From Candidatus Obscuribacterales bacterium (lineage in GTDB: Bacteria > Cyanobacteriota > Vampirovibrionia > Obscuribacterales > Obscuribacteraceae): a DNA stretch of 64,000 bases. The stretch is taken from the NCBI GenBank assembly GCA_020050835.1, contig JAGVKB010000137.1:20676-84675 (forward strand). The letters are read 5' to 3'. A program made the translations under genes and the position numbers. This document shows positions 17,628-27,400 of this stretch, piece by piece (the stretch's first letter is position 1; the number at the start of each line of letters is the position of its first letter). The notes beneath the pieces were generated by a model. It was not told where the DNA came from. It saw only the letters and a list, made by a program, of their open reading frames with translations, and did no database searches.

Positions 17628-18503
17628 TTAGGGAATGCCGCTTGGCGTATGAGCTGTCTCCAGCGATTCGCGGACAGCGGTGCGTAAGGCATCGAGCCCT
17701 TGAGACACGTACGAGGACATGCGATCTACGCTAATGCTAATGACCGTGCCGGCGATCACAACGATGAGGATAAGTAGCACGGCTAGATTGAAGAAGTTTC
17801 TGCTGACGGCGTCTTTGTAGCCAATTGAGATCTTCTCCAGCACTTTTACGCGTGTGTCCAGCATATTCAAAAAGGCAGTTTGACGCTCTTCGATTTTCAA
17901 CCCCATATCGACGACATTGCGGTCCATGCGCTCCTTGAGGAAGGTGACCTGCTTTTGAAGCTCGTTCATATAGTCCTGCATCGAATGAGTTGCCTCAGCG
18001 GCGACACGGTCTGTTTTCGCTTGAGCGTTTGATTCGGAATTCGATTTATGCACCTCGCGAATCAGCAGCTTCAGCTTGCGCAGCTCTTCGTTGTTTACCT
18101 CTGAGATGTCTTTGAGCTTTCCTTCCAAGTCGTTAAGGCGGACATTCAAGTTGACCAGCGATTCAGTCAAAAGATCGGTCAGGCTGTGGATGGTTTTGAT
18201 TACCTCTCCTGATTCTTGATAGACGTCGCGAACCTTTTCATAACCGCCGCTAAAAGTTGGATCGGTGCTATGAAGGGTGGCGAATTCGTAACCTTCAAAC
18301 GGTTCAAAGTGAGGAATGACTCCGCTGTCGCCTTTTTCGACTCCAGTTGCCCCGAGCAACAAGTCAGTGGTCGAGATCTCTTCGGAGGATTGCAATTGAT
18401 TGATGCGCTGCGAGATGTGAGCTTCCAAATCATCGAGGGCCGGTTGACCTTCTTCAGCGGGTTGATCGACTTCGTTGTCAGGTGAAGCTTTCTTGGACGG
18501 CAT
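17628..18503 (-). CDS. Coiled-coil protein with C-terminal membrane anchor
   Basis: I do not recognise a named family. Residues 1-110 are acidic and probably disordered. About residues 120-235 are strongly heptad-like (NVRLNDLEGKLKDI, VTFLKERMDR) and predicted coiled coil. A transmembrane helix follows (FFNLAVLLILIVVIAGTVISI), then a short tail of about 35 residues. This tail-anchored coiled coil could scaffold or tether other proteins. The start is taken at the ATG giving MPSKKAS; an in-frame ATG 19 codons upstream adds an unlikely Cys-rich leader. It converges on the TolC-like gene with no room for other genes between them. Confidence 0.65.
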   Translation of the reverse strand: MPSKKASPDNEVDQPAEEGQPALDDLEAHISQRINQLQSSEEISTTDLLLGATGVEKGDSGVIPHFEPFEGYEFATLHSTDPTFSGGYEKVRDVYQESGEVIKTIHSLTDLLTESLVNLNVRLNDLEGKLKDISEVNNEELRKLKLLIREVHKSNSESNAQAKTDRVAAEATHSMQDYMNELQKQVTFLKERMDRNVVDMGLKIEERQTAFLNMLDTRVKVLEKISIGYKDAVSRNFFNLAVLLILIVVIAGTVISISVDRMSSYVSQGLDALRTAVRESLETAHTPSGIP

Positions 18504-18773
18504 TATAGGACACCACGCCAGTAGGACCGCATCATGTACATTCCCAAAACAGCCAGGCATTAAGCGATCGCCTGCGGTGGCAAACGCCGCTGTTTGCGAA
18601 GTATTCTTGGTCAGCGGCTCTGGCGTTTATTAGTAAATTCCCCATCGACAGCAGCTGCGAGCTGATTTACCCTATTGCTGCTTGAGATCGCGATCGGATG
18701 CTGGAGCGGCAGCGCTCGCAGCTTGCGAGCTGACGATCGACAGCCTTTGACCGCTTGCTTGAGAGGACGACAG

Positions 18774-19034
18774 TTGGACTTTGCGCTCAATTTAGCGACT
18801 ATCTTGCTTGGCGGCGCGACGATCGTTTTCATCGCCTTTCCTCATCTTTTGATCGGTCGGGGAAAGGCGAAATCCGAAAAGGTCGGAGCGGTCTATTGGG
18901 GTGTTTATGACGGACTACCCAATGAAGAGCCGGAGATCTTGAAGACGATCGAGGTCAAAAAGAAAAACGGCAAGGAGAAAGTCGTTGCTGGCAGCGCGAC
19001 CTATGCGATGGGCAGACCGACGACGATCCGTTAG
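18774..19034 (+). CDS. Small membrane-anchored protein of unknown function
   Basis: The product is 86 residues: an N-terminal hydrophobic helix (about 5-27, LATILLGGATIVFIAFPHLLI) followed by a basic cytoplasmic-type tail with KKKNGKEK. The start is TTG at 18774, chosen because GAGAGGA lies 8 bases upstream; the longer frame from 18675 begins with a poorly protein-like leader. No family is recognised. It is followed by a convergent 53-codon gene. Confidence 0.5.
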   Translation: MDFALNLATILLGGATIVFIAFPHLLIGRGKAKSEKVGAVYWGVYDGLPNEEPEILKTIEVKKKNGKEKVVAGSATYAMGRPTTIR

Positions 19035-19057
19035 TTCATTTGAGCTGAGTAAAATGA

Positions 19058-19087
19058 TTTAGGCGCCGGTGAATACCGACGCCTAAA
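19058..19087 (-). terminator. Hairpin terminator shared by convergent small genes
   Basis: TTTAGGCG pairs with CGCCTAAA, and the inner CGGT pairs with ACCG around loop GAAT. On the minus strand it is followed by TCATTTT, a weak U tract, 39 bases after the 53-residue gene. It could also stop the + strand gene ending at 19034. Confidence 0.5.
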
Positions 19088-19125
19088 CCCGTATTGGTTG
19101 TTCTGGAGGAGCTTTAGGTCAGTGC

Positions 19126-19287
19126 TTAATGCCTCATCGCGTCTACGAGGTCTTGGTAGAGACCGGCTAACTGAATAGTGACGCAAGCAGTGGATGGCTC
19201 ATCTTCGGCGTACTTTGAGAATTCGGCGGCCTTCCTCTGAAAGAGGATGCGAAGCCTTTCATCGAACGTTTGGATGTAGTTGGTCAT
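19126..19287 (-). CDS. Small 53-residue soluble protein of unknown function
   Basis: This gene is short but looks real. ATG at 19287 is preceded by AAAGG at a suitable distance, and codons read through cleanly to TAA. The product begins MTNYIQTFDERL and ends LVDAMRH. It is acidic-basic mixed and probably two short helices (FDERLRILFQRKAAEFSKYA and VTIQLAGLYQDLVDAM) with no signal or membrane segment. A hairpin terminator lies downstream at 19058-19087. It lies between two other small loci and upstream of nothing on its own strand. A regulator or chaperone-like adaptor is conceivable, but no family is recognised. Confidence 0.55.
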   Translation of the reverse strand: MTNYIQTFDERLRILFQRKAAEFSKYAEDEPSTACVTIQLAGLYQDLVDAMRH

Positions 19288-19458
19288 GAGATTGGCCTTT
19301 CTAGCGCAAAGCAGAGCCGAGCGTGGGAGCTCGAGATCTAGTAATCAAGTTGAAAGAGAAGGTGAATTAATTTTGTCTCAAAGGGTTGCCAAGCTCAATA
19401 CCTTTGCGCAAAAAAATTGGCAATCTCGCTGAATTTAATCTGGGGGAGACTTTGCTAA

Positions 19459-19494
19459 AGAAAGAGAGAGTTCTCGGAAGAACCCTCTCTTTCT
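19459..19494 (-). terminator. Terminator of the HU gene
   Basis: AGAAAGAGAG pairs perfectly with CTCTCTTTCT, and an inner GTTCT/AGAAC stem closes on loop CGGA. It lies 22 bases after the HU stop and on the minus strand is followed by TTTAGC. Confidence 0.7.
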
Positions 19495-19515
19495 CAAACG
19501 TCCTAACAGTCTCTT

Positions 19516-19875
19516 TTACCGACGCTTGGCTTTGCCGGCCTTTTGGGTGGTCTTTTTTGCGGCCGGTTTGGTGGCTCCCGACCAGGATTTCTGGCGTGAA
19601 CGACCGTCTACCACTTCCTTGAGCTCTTGTCCGGCGCGGAAGGCCGGGACGCGGCTGGCAGGAATACGCAAAGGAGCCAATGTCCTTGGATTGCGGCCAG
19701 TTCTTGCCTGCCGGGTGCGGCGTTCGAAGGTGCCGAATCCGACCAGAGTAATCTTTTCACCGCGTGCAAGCGCCCCGGTGATGGAGTGAAGAATGGCGTT
19801 GACCGCCCCGCTGACCACGGTCTTGGGTTGCCCGGTGATATCGGCGATATCGCTTACAAGCTCAGCTCGGTTCAT
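19516..19875 (-). CDS. HU-family DNA-binding protein with basic C-terminal tail
   Basis: HU is a dimeric histone-like nucleoid protein. The first 90 residues match the family: a helical dimerisation part (MNRAELVSDIADITG), GEKITLVGFGTFERRTR, and the DNA-binding arm with GRNPRT and the I-P-A-S-x-V-P-x-F-x-A-G end motif. After that comes a tail of about 28 residues rich in Lys, Ala, Arg and Ser (ATKPAAKKTTQKAGKAKRR). Such H1-like tails are known in some HU proteins and increase DNA compaction. The AAGGAGG ribosome-binding site is almost perfect, and a terminator lies just after the stop, so it is a strongly expressed single gene. Confidence 0.94.
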   Translation of the reverse strand: MNRAELVSDIADITGQPKTVVSGAVNAILHSITGALARGEKITLVGFGTFERRTRQARTGRNPRTLAPLRIPASRVPAFRAGQELKEVVDGRSRQKSWSGATKPAAKKTTQKAGKAKRR

Positions 19876-20221
19876 TTCGTTTCCTCCTTAATGAAAAACC
19901 AGCATGTGGTCTCCAAGTCGGGGATGTTACCACTGCAAATTCCTTAAGACAAGACAATCAAGTCCGTCCGTCAAGAATTTATCAGCAGAAGTGAAGCCTG
20001 CTGACTCGGTTTCCAAAAACGGAAGCTTCAAGAGAATCTGACTTGCGTGGTCGGACAGTCACGATCGGCTGGTTGAAGCAAAACCGTTCGAATCAAGGAG
20101 GCTGCCAGACAGCGCAGTTTTAGAGTTGCTTGCGCCACGGCGCGGAGACTAAGCCGGCGTCAAACGACAGTGCCGCTGAAACCGCTTACAATAGATATGA
20201 AAGTATTAGCGAAAGCGGTAT
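19876..20221. promoter_or_regulatory. Divergent intergenic region of HU and the PucR-type gene
   Basis: This stretch holds the upstream regions of both genes. A -10 candidate TACAAT is at 20187-20192, about 30 bases before the PucR-type ATG, without a convincing -35. No other gene or repeat is visible. Confidence 0.35.
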
Positions 20222-21871
20222 ATGGCTCATTCAGGATTCCCGCATCAGCCAACTCTTCGGCGGTTACTGAGCAGCGAGGCTCTTTCGGAGGCGCTGGTAG
20301 TGTCCGGAGAGGATCGTTTGGACCGAACTGTTATGCAGGTGGTTACTTCGCTCTCTCCAGCACCGCGGGCCGGCAGTCTGGTGGTTGCGAAAGCCGGAGC
20401 GCTTGGCAATCTGGAAGCTGCGGAGATCAGTCAACTGGCTGGGCTGGCGGTCATCAAGCCATATGTGGTGCCGGCAGAATCGGCCGGAATGCCTTCGCAA
20501 CATGGATTGTTCGGCTCAAGCGCACTTGCTTCAGTCGGCCTGGATGTCGAGCTCCAGCGTTTGGCCAAATTGTGCCTCGAAGCTGAAATCCCGTTGATTG
20601 TAATTCCTGGATTCGGCGACGCTAGCCAATCGGCAGATGATGTGCGGTTGGCATTTTTAGGTGAGTTGAAATTGGCTGCAACGCGGATGCATGCTCATTT
20701 AATATCGCTTGCAATTTCAGCTGGGATGTCCGGACTGATCGAGGAGCTCTTTACCTGGGTCAATCGCCCGCTGGTGATCGAGACTGTTGATTTCAAAGTA
20801 ATCGCCTCCAAGAATATGGGTCCGACGCCGGTAAGCCAACAGCGTGCGTTGACTGAGGAGCTGGCAGAGGAGATCAACCGACTTTTGCGCTCCCAGGAAG
20901 AGTACGGACTGCCCGATTTGGCCTTGCGTCCATTCAAGGTCGGGCGGCGGCTGGTCTTTCCAATCATTCATGCTGATGGAGTAGTCGGTTATCTTTCGGC
21001 AACGGTCAGGCCGACTGACGATATCGACATAATCTCAGAATTTATGATTCCGGCTGCGCTTGCCTGCATGGTCGATTTCAGCCAGCGTAGCAAGGAAGTT
21101 TCGACATTTACCGCGACCCAGCAGAGTTTGTTGAAAGATCTTTTGTCTGGACGAAGCCTTTCAGCCACAGATCAGGAGAGATTGGACAGACATTTCAGTT
21201 TTGATCTTTGCGACGGACTGCTGGTGTTTGCGGTACAGATAGTCACTGAACAGAATCAATTGGCGAAAGGAGTGCAGTGGCCGACCGAGCCCTGCGTGTC
21301 GACTGAAATTGAAGGAACGCGCGTTTTCGTCGTTCCTTACGATCGCAAGTCCGGGCGCACCTGGCAGCAGGAGTCGGAAAACCTGATTGGGCTTTTAAGG
21401 AAAACCGTGCCGGAATTGAAAGTACAACTGGGTGCCGGACGGATTACCGAAACGACTTTGGACTTGCCGGAATCCTATCGCGAAGCCAGGCAGGCGCTCA
21501 TTATTGGGTCGATGGTGCACGGTGATCAAGAATTCGCAGTCAGCTACGGCGATCTGGGAGTCAAGCGCTTGCTCTATCTAGTCTTCGATCACCCCGAGCT
21601 AGATCGGTTCTACGAGGAGAACCTCGCTCCGCTGGAAAGTTATGACGCAGAATGGGAAAGCGAACTGGTGCCGACGCTGGCTGTCTATCTAAAAGAGGGC
21701 GCAAATCTCAATTCGGCGGCGCGGGCCTTGTTCATTCACCGTCATACGCTCCGATACAGGCTCGAACAGATCGCCGATATCCTGAAAGTCGATATCGACT
21801 CGCAAGAAGTTTTGTTGAATTTGCAGATCGCCTTCATGATCAAAGATATGAAAGGGAAGTCACCGGCTTGA
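20222..21871 (+). CDS. PucR/CdaR-family transcriptional regulator
   Basis: Domain order is that of PucR-type regulators. An N-terminal PucR-like sensor region covers about residues 1-130. A central GAF- and GGDEF-like section spans about 150-420. The C-terminal HTH_30 DNA-binding helix-turn-helix (about 480-545) contains EGANLNSAARALFIHRHTLR and YRLEQIADIL, a very characteristic motif. The family usually activates catabolism or uptake of purines, sugar acids or amino-nitrogen compounds near its own gene. Here the last four bases overlap the start of a PotA-like ATPase gene (TTGA), so the two are translationally coupled. This suggests the regulator responds to the substrate carried by that transporter, or controls other genes in response to it. 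Confidence 0.82.
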   Translation: MAHSGFPHQPTLRRLLSSEALSEALVVSGEDRLDRTVMQVVTSLSPAPRAGSLVVAKAGALGNLEAAEISQLAGLAVIKPYVVPAESAGMPSQHGLFGSSALASVGLDVELQRLAKLCLEAEIPLIVIPGFGDASQSADDVRLAFLGELKLAATRMHAHLISLAISAGMSGLIEELFTWVNRPLVIETVDFKVIASKNMGPTPVSQQRALTEELAEEINRLLRSQEEYGLPDLALRPFKVGRRLVFPIIHADGVVGYLSATVRPTDDIDIISEFMIPAALACMVDFSQRSKEVSTFTATQQSLLKDLLSGRSLSATDQERLDRHFSFDLCDGLLVFAVQIVTEQNQLAKGVQWPTEPCVSTEIEGTRVFVVPYDRKSGRTWQQESENLIGLLRKTVPELKVQLGAGRITETTLDLPESYREARQALIIGSMVHGDQEFAVSYGDLGVKRLLYLVFDHPELDRFYEENLAPLESYDAEWESELVPTLAVYLKEGANLNSAARALFIHRHTLRYRLEQIADILKVDIDSQEVLLNLQIAFMIKDMKGKSPA

Positions 21872-23010
21872 CAAGACTGGCGGTTGAAGTGATAGCGGTG
21901 ACGAAGCGTTTTGCGAGTTTGTGCGCGCTGGATCAGATCAATTTGGAGATTCGTCCGGGAGAATTTTTCAGTCTGTTGGGTCCTTCTGGTTGCGGAAAGA
22001 CCACGCTGCTTAGGATGATCGCCGGCTTCGAGAACCCCAGTGCCGGGCGGATTTTGATCGATGGGGCCGAAGTGGCCGGCGTGCCACCACACAAGCGCCC
22101 AGTGAATATGGTCTTTCAGAGTTATGCGCTCTTTCCGCATCTGACAATCTTTGAAAATGTCGCTTTTGGCTTGCGCGCCAGCCGAACGGTTGCACGGCAG
22201 CAGATTCCTGAGCGGGTTGAGTGGGCACTGAATTTGGTGCGCTTGCAGGCGATGGCCAACCGTTTTCCGGCGCAGGTCTCCGGTGGTCAGGCCCAGCGAG
22301 CGGCGCTGGCAAGAGCGATCGTTAATCAGCCGAGAGTCCTTTTATTGGATGAGCCGCTCTCAGCGCTCGATTTGAGAATTCGTCAGGAGATGCAGGAAGA
22401 GCTCAGCCGCTTGCAACGAGAGCTGGGCATCACCTTCGTTATGGTTACGCATGATCAAGGAGAGGCGCTTGCGCTCTCCGACAGAGTCGCGGTTTTTTGT
22501 CAGGGGCGGCTGGAGCAAGTCGGTACTCCGGTCGAAATATATGAACGACCAGAGAGCAGCTTCGTTGCTGATTTTATTGGACAGACGAATCTCTTGGACG
22601 GCAATGTTGTCGAAGCAGATGGCAGCGGTGACTATTTGAGGGTGCAAACAGCTGGAAAGTTTCAGCTATGGGTCAGAAGTGGTGGCAAGACAGCCGCTCT
22701 TGACCGGGGCAGCGATGTCACGGTCTGGATGCGAACGGATGCGCTCAAACTAAACAGCGGATCGGCATTCCAGGATGCCGCGGGACCGCCTGGCGGCAAT
22801 CAAGTAAACTCCTTTCGTGCCATTGTCTCCAGTTGCAACTATCAAGGAGCGACAACCAGTTATCGGCTGCAAGTTGATGGCTCTTTCTTTCTGACTGCCT
22901 CTTGTAACAACTACCCGCAAGTGGCATTCAGACTGGGAGAGGAAGTGACAGTGTCGGTAGGGGCAAATCAAGTTTCGATCTTGCCTGCCAGTCCGGTGAA
23001 AGCAGGCTGA
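21868..23010 (+). CDS. potA: PotA-like ABC transporter ATP-binding protein
   Basis: This is the ATPase of a polyamine, iron or sugar-type importer. Walker A (GPSGCGKTT), Q-loop (FQSYALFPH), signature (SGGQAQR) and Walker B (LLLDEPLSALD) are all intact within residues 30-170. A TOBE-type C-terminal regulatory domain follows (about 260-380). The combination of PHKRPVNMVFQSYALFPHL and a TOBE domain is typical of PotA/CysA/UgpC relatives. The start is TTG at 21868 overlapping the regulator stop; GGGAAG lies upstream. No permease or solute-binding protein gene is adjacent, so it must energise a transporter encoded elsewhere. Assignment to spermidine/putrescine rather than another substrate is uncertain. 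Confidence 0.72.
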   Translation: MTRLAVEVIAVTKRFASLCALDQINLEIRPGEFFSLLGPSGCGKTTLLRMIAGFENPSAGRILIDGAEVAGVPPHKRPVNMVFQSYALFPHLTIFENVAFGLRASRTVARQQIPERVEWALNLVRLQAMANRFPAQVSGGQAQRAALARAIVNQPRVLLLDEPLSALDLRIRQEMQEELSRLQRELGITFVMVTHDQGEALALSDRVAVFCQGRLEQVGTPVEIYERPESSFVADFIGQTNLLDGNVVEADGSGDYLRVQTAGKFQLWVRSGGKTAALDRGSDVTVWMRTDALKLNSGSAFQDAAGPPGGNQVNSFRAIVSSCNYQGATTSYRLQVDGSFFLTASCNNYPQVAFRLGEEVTVSVGANQVSILPASPVKAG

Positions 23011-23107
23011 TTTCTCCCGGAGCGAGTGGCAGTCAATGCTCTCGACAAGGAGATTGCTGCTGAATAGTTGGTAGCAGTTGCGGCCGGGCAGTTGGCAGGC
23101 AGATAAG

Positions 23108-23488
23108 CTATTGGGTTTGCAGTGTTTCGGCAAAGAGGAGCCAACTTACTGTTCCCCAGTAAAACATAAACAGCCACATAAACGCCGGTATCCAAAATTC
23201 TCGCACCTGCCTTTCAGGATTTGCTTCTCCGACCAGGATTGTCAGGCCGAACATGACGATCGCAAGTCCTATAAATGACGCCGGAGCCAGAAGCGGAAGT
23301 CCCTCTCGCCGGAATGCTGGCAATGACACCAGCGAGACTAAAAACCAGATTGGAAAGACAGTGATGAATATCTCTTTGAAAAGAGCATTGGGAACACCGA
23401 AGAGCGATACCAAAAACGGGGTAGCGATCACTGTCAGCGCCAACAGGACAGAACAGGCTGCATAAGTACGGGCATAAGTAAAAATCAC
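23108..23488 (-). CDS. Small polytopic membrane protein of unknown function
   Basis: The product (126 residues) has about four hydrophobic segments: YAACSVLLALTVIATPFLVSL, IFITVFPIWFLVSLVSL, LAPASFIGLAIVMFGLTILV and WIPAFMWLFMFYWGTVSWLL. The connecting loops are short and basic. No family is recognised. It stands alone between the PotA-like gene (which it converges on) and a methyltransferase gene on the same strand, 111 bases away. A role in the envelope is the only safe statement. Confidence 0.55.
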   Translation of the reverse strand: MIFTYARTYAACSVLLALTVIATPFLVSLFGVPNALFKEIFITVFPIWFLVSLVSLPAFRREGLPLLAPASFIGLAIVMFGLTILVGEANPERQVREFWIPAFMWLFMFYWGTVSWLLFAETLQTQ

Positions 23489-23599
23489 AGTAAAGCAGAT
23501 GAGCGAAAGCGGGATAACGGTGTGATTGGAGGCAGAACTTCACAGGACCAGAGACTCAGTTGATAGCAGGCTATTGAGCTCTTGTCTAGCTATTTTAGA

Positions 23600-24286
23600 T
23601 CAGCTCTGGGCCCAAACTATGCGACTGCCACTTTCCAGCGTCGTAAGCTCAATCACTTTCCAATCCGAAAACAGCTCGGACAGCTCATCATCATTGTAGT
23701 AGCGTAAGAGCATCCCGCGTCTTCCTTTGTCTGTGTAGACGTGAGTGCCGTCATTGAGGCTGTAGTATTCGCCTGGTCCGGTGCCGACCTTGTCAAAACA
23801 ACCAAAAAATGTTCCGCCTGGCACGAGAATCGACTTTAGTCTATGCAGAGTGGTTCGGGTCAAATCGGCGGTAAGATGCTCGAAAATCGAGTTGGCAACA
23901 ACTGCTTCAAAGGAGCCGTCCGGATACGGTAAATCAGCGATGTCGCCGGTATCCAGTTGAATCTCATGCCCCTCTTGCTCGGCCCATTGCCGGGCCAACT
24001 CGATTGCGTGGGCGGCCACATCCATTCCGGAGACATAAAATCCTTGTCGGGCCAGGAAGATTGACAACCAGCCGCTGCCGCAACCGAGATCGAGCACTCG
24101 TCTGGCGCCGAAGTCGCTCAATTTCTCGGGTATTGTTGCCAGGTAGGGCAGGTCGGGAAGCTGAGTGTAGGGTACTTTAACCATGTTCCAGGCTCTTTCC
24201 CAGAATTCGATATTGGCCCTGTACACGTCCGACTTGAGCCAAGCGTCTAGGTCTGAAGCAGTTTGAATGTTATTGTTGCTTGTCAT
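23600..24286 (-). CDS. Class I SAM-dependent methyltransferase
   Basis: The Rossmann-type methyltransferase core is clear. Motif I is RVLDLGCGSGWLSIFLARQG (SAM binding), the acidic residue ending strand 2 is in VSGMDVA, the motif II region is DIADLPYPDGSFEAVV, and ILVPGGTFFGCF is the post-motif strand. This fits small-molecule (methyltransf_11 or UbiE-like) enzymes; the acceptor cannot be predicted. The start is set at the second in-frame ATG giving MTSNNN, since the 28-residue leader of the longer frame is proline-rich and lacks a ribosome-binding site; this choice is uncertain. It is divergent from the large cyclic-di-GMP gene. Confidence 0.75.
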   Translation of the reverse strand: MTSNNNIQTASDLDAWLKSDVYRANIEFWERAWNMVKVPYTQLPDLPYLATIPEKLSDFGARRVLDLGCGSGWLSIFLARQGFYVSGMDVAAHAIELARQWAEQEGHEIQLDTGDIADLPYPDGSFEAVVANSIFEHLTADLTRTTLHRLKSILVPGGTFFGCFDKVGTGPGEYYSLNDGTHVYTDKGRRGMLLRYYNDDELSELFSDWKVIELTTLESGSRIVWAQS

Positions 24287-24469
24287 GGGATCGGGTGGAC
24301 TGCTATTTGTGAATTTTGGCAGGACGTCAAGACTATGTCCCTTTCTACCAGGGAGAGGCTCGTTTAACAAGGTCTGAGAGCTTTCAATCCTCGTTTTAGT
24401 TACGATCGAGCCGGGTATTCATTCTGATGGGGGCCCGCCCACGATAGGACAGCTCAGGGAGAGACGAGT

Positions 24470-27400
24470 TTGCAGCAGGGACGAGCACAATTGCAGATGA
24501 TGCTCTTGCAACAAGCCGGCAACGGCTCGCTGCCGCTCAGCAACTTGTCTCCCGATACATTTCTCGGATTTCTAAGAGGTGTCGAGCAGCTTATTCTCGA
24601 TGAGAGAATCAATCCGATCATTGTTTACTGGTCCAGCCAGCAGGCTAAGCGGTTGTTGCCGAAGGGACAGCGCTATCGAGAATTATTGCGAGACGCGTTT
24701 TGTGTCTCCGTATTTTCCGAGGACAAGCGAGAGCCGCCGGATGAATGGTGCTTTCTGGTGGAGAGCCAGCAACTGTGTTTGATTGTCTACGGTCAGCAAA
24801 GTGGAGACATGTCTGCCGGACCGGTGTTTCAATGCAACGGATCATTCGATGCGCCGGTGGTCCGGCAGGCTTACAGTAAGATGCTGCCGATCTGGCAGTC
24901 TACCGATCTGGCGGAAAGCAATCGAGTAGAAGATGCACTCAAGAACATTGGGCAGTCAGCCACTAATCCTCTGATGGGGCAACGTTGCCGGCAGGAGTGG
25001 CCGGTGGTGAAAGTACCGACCAGAGAGATGCCATTGCTCATGCCGCCTGCCGCTATCCTTTCTGGTTTGGCGGGAGCGGCTGGTCCGGGTGGGCAGCTTG
25101 GACAGCAGCCGGCAACTGGTTTGTCCGAACCGCTGTTGCCTGGTCCAGAGCAAGATGCTCGCTATGGCGGGGCGGACTTCCCCTTTCACCGAGCAGAAGG
25201 TGCTGATAAATCAAACCGCCTCAATACTGTTGCCGACACGCAGTTGACTGTGCCCGCAAAGCACCATGCGCCGTCAGAGCAGCAAAGCGTCCAAAGCGTT
25301 CAAAGTTCGGAGTCGGCAATCTTCATTCCGCAAGCCGCTCAAGTAATCATCAGGGATATCATCGGGCTTTTACGACATTCAGACGACGTCTCATCAATTC
25401 TGCAGCTGGCGATCGAAAAGCTAACCATCATGGGAAAGGCCCATCGCGGACTGATCTGGCAGGTAGCTGATGGCGAACTGGCGGTGACGCAAGAATATTC
25501 GACCTCAGGACAAAACTGCTTCGTAGGCAACAAGCTTGATTCGCACGATTCGACCGGCATCCTTCTGGAGTTCTTGTCGAGATTTCCCGATGAGTCTTAC
25601 TCCGGTGTAATTAGCGTCCCGGATACTCATCTGGATACGAATCTGCACAAGATGAGCCGAACGCTTGCATCGTTGATTGAACTCGGCGATGTGCGAGCAA
25701 GGATGGTCGCGCAGCTGAAATGCCGCGGCAAATTCTCCGGCTTTCTGGAGCTGCAGCAGTGCGGACAGACCAGGAGCTGGGGCGAGCAGGATGCTCAGGT
25801 ACTGCAAAATGTCGCTGAAATGCTTTCCGTCCTGGTGCAGCACGAAATAGATCAAAACATGATCGAATCCGATGCGCAGGAGATGAAGCTGATCAATGAG
25901 ATTGCCAATCTTTTCCGGGAGTCAAAGGGGCAACGTAGTCACGATGTGCTTGTCCAGTCAGTCAAGCTTGTGGCTCAGCACCTTGGGTTCGTACACTCGC
26001 AGATTTATCTTTACAGCCAGGAAGAAGAGAAGCTCGTGCCTCAAATCTCCGATGACCGGCATGAGCCGCTCGACTTTTCCGCCAAGACAAATCCGTTTGT
26101 TGCTGTTTATGAGGTTGGTCGAGTCAGAAAGATCAATCTTGAGCCAACCCGCAAGGGAGATCCGTTTTTCAAGCATGACATGGCACTGGTAGTGCCCCTG
26201 GTGTCGGAAGGTGAACGCCTGGGAGTGCTCGGCTTCTGGCAACGCATGCCAAATCAAACCGAGTTGCGCCAGAAGGACGAAGATCTCGTGCTCAATATCG
26301 CCGGCCAGTTAGCCGTGTTTATCAGAGCCGACCAGGCGATCGCTCAAGTGCGCGACGATCAGCTGCGAGGCGCCCTAATCAACAGAGTTTCTACTGAGAT
26401 CAAGAGCTCACTCAAAGAAGTAGACCAGCTGCTCGAAACCCTGGTTGAGGCGCTGCAGGATTACTTCATGCTCGGCCTTTGTGTGGTATCACTCTTCGAC
26501 AGCCAAGCTCAGGATTTTACCAAGACTAAGAGCACCGGGAATCTCGACGAAATCTCGAATCCTTTGGCCCCGAATTTCGGTGAACAGCTGTTTTTGACAA
26601 TGCTGGACGAATTGAAGGAGGATAAACCGGTCTTTTTGACTCCCGAGCAGATCAACACTAAGCTGGCGGACAAGGGAATCGTCATTCCCAAGTCGGTAAA
26701 AATGGCTACACTTGTACCTTTAGTGCATGCGGAGCAGTTTAAGGCCGCACTATGTCTGGTATCAACCGACAGAGTCAGGCCATATCCCGAAAAGGACATG
26801 AATATGGTGGCGGATCTCGCCGAGAGAGTAGCGGTGGTAATCTCTCATGCCCAGCTCTACGCGCAGGTAGAACAACAGGCTGTGACAGACCCGATGACCG
26901 GTCTCTTTAACCGGCGACATTTCAACGAACAGCTCTCGCGCGAAATAGATCGCTTCCAGCGTCATGGTCACCCATTCTCGTACATTATTATTGACCTGGA
27001 TTACTTGAAAAAAATCAATGACACGCTCGGGCACCAGTTCGGCGATGAAGCGATCAAGCATATTGCAGCGGTGCTGAAAAAGCAGGTGCGAGATGTCGAT
27101 ACGGCTGCTCGCTATGGTGGCGAAGAGTTCGTTATTCTCTTGCCGGTAACCGATACAAAAGCGGCAAGGGCGGCAGCTGAACGGATTTGTGCTGCGATCA
27201 GGGAAAAGGAGGTGGCCGGCATCGGGACTATTACCGCCTCAGTTGGCACTTCCACTTATCCGATCGATGCGCAGGATCGTGATACGCTGACAGAGCTAGC
27301 CGACCAAGCGCTTTACTTGGCTAAGCACCGCGGGCGGAACCAGGTCTGCTCGGTGGCGGAGGATTTGAAACCCAGTTTGGAGAAGAAGGGTCAGGAGGCT

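Noticed and set aside
20170..20586. 138-codon frame on + overlapping the PucR-type gene start
   Set aside because: It overlaps in another frame the start of a clearly recognisable regulator and has unusual Gly/Ser composition.
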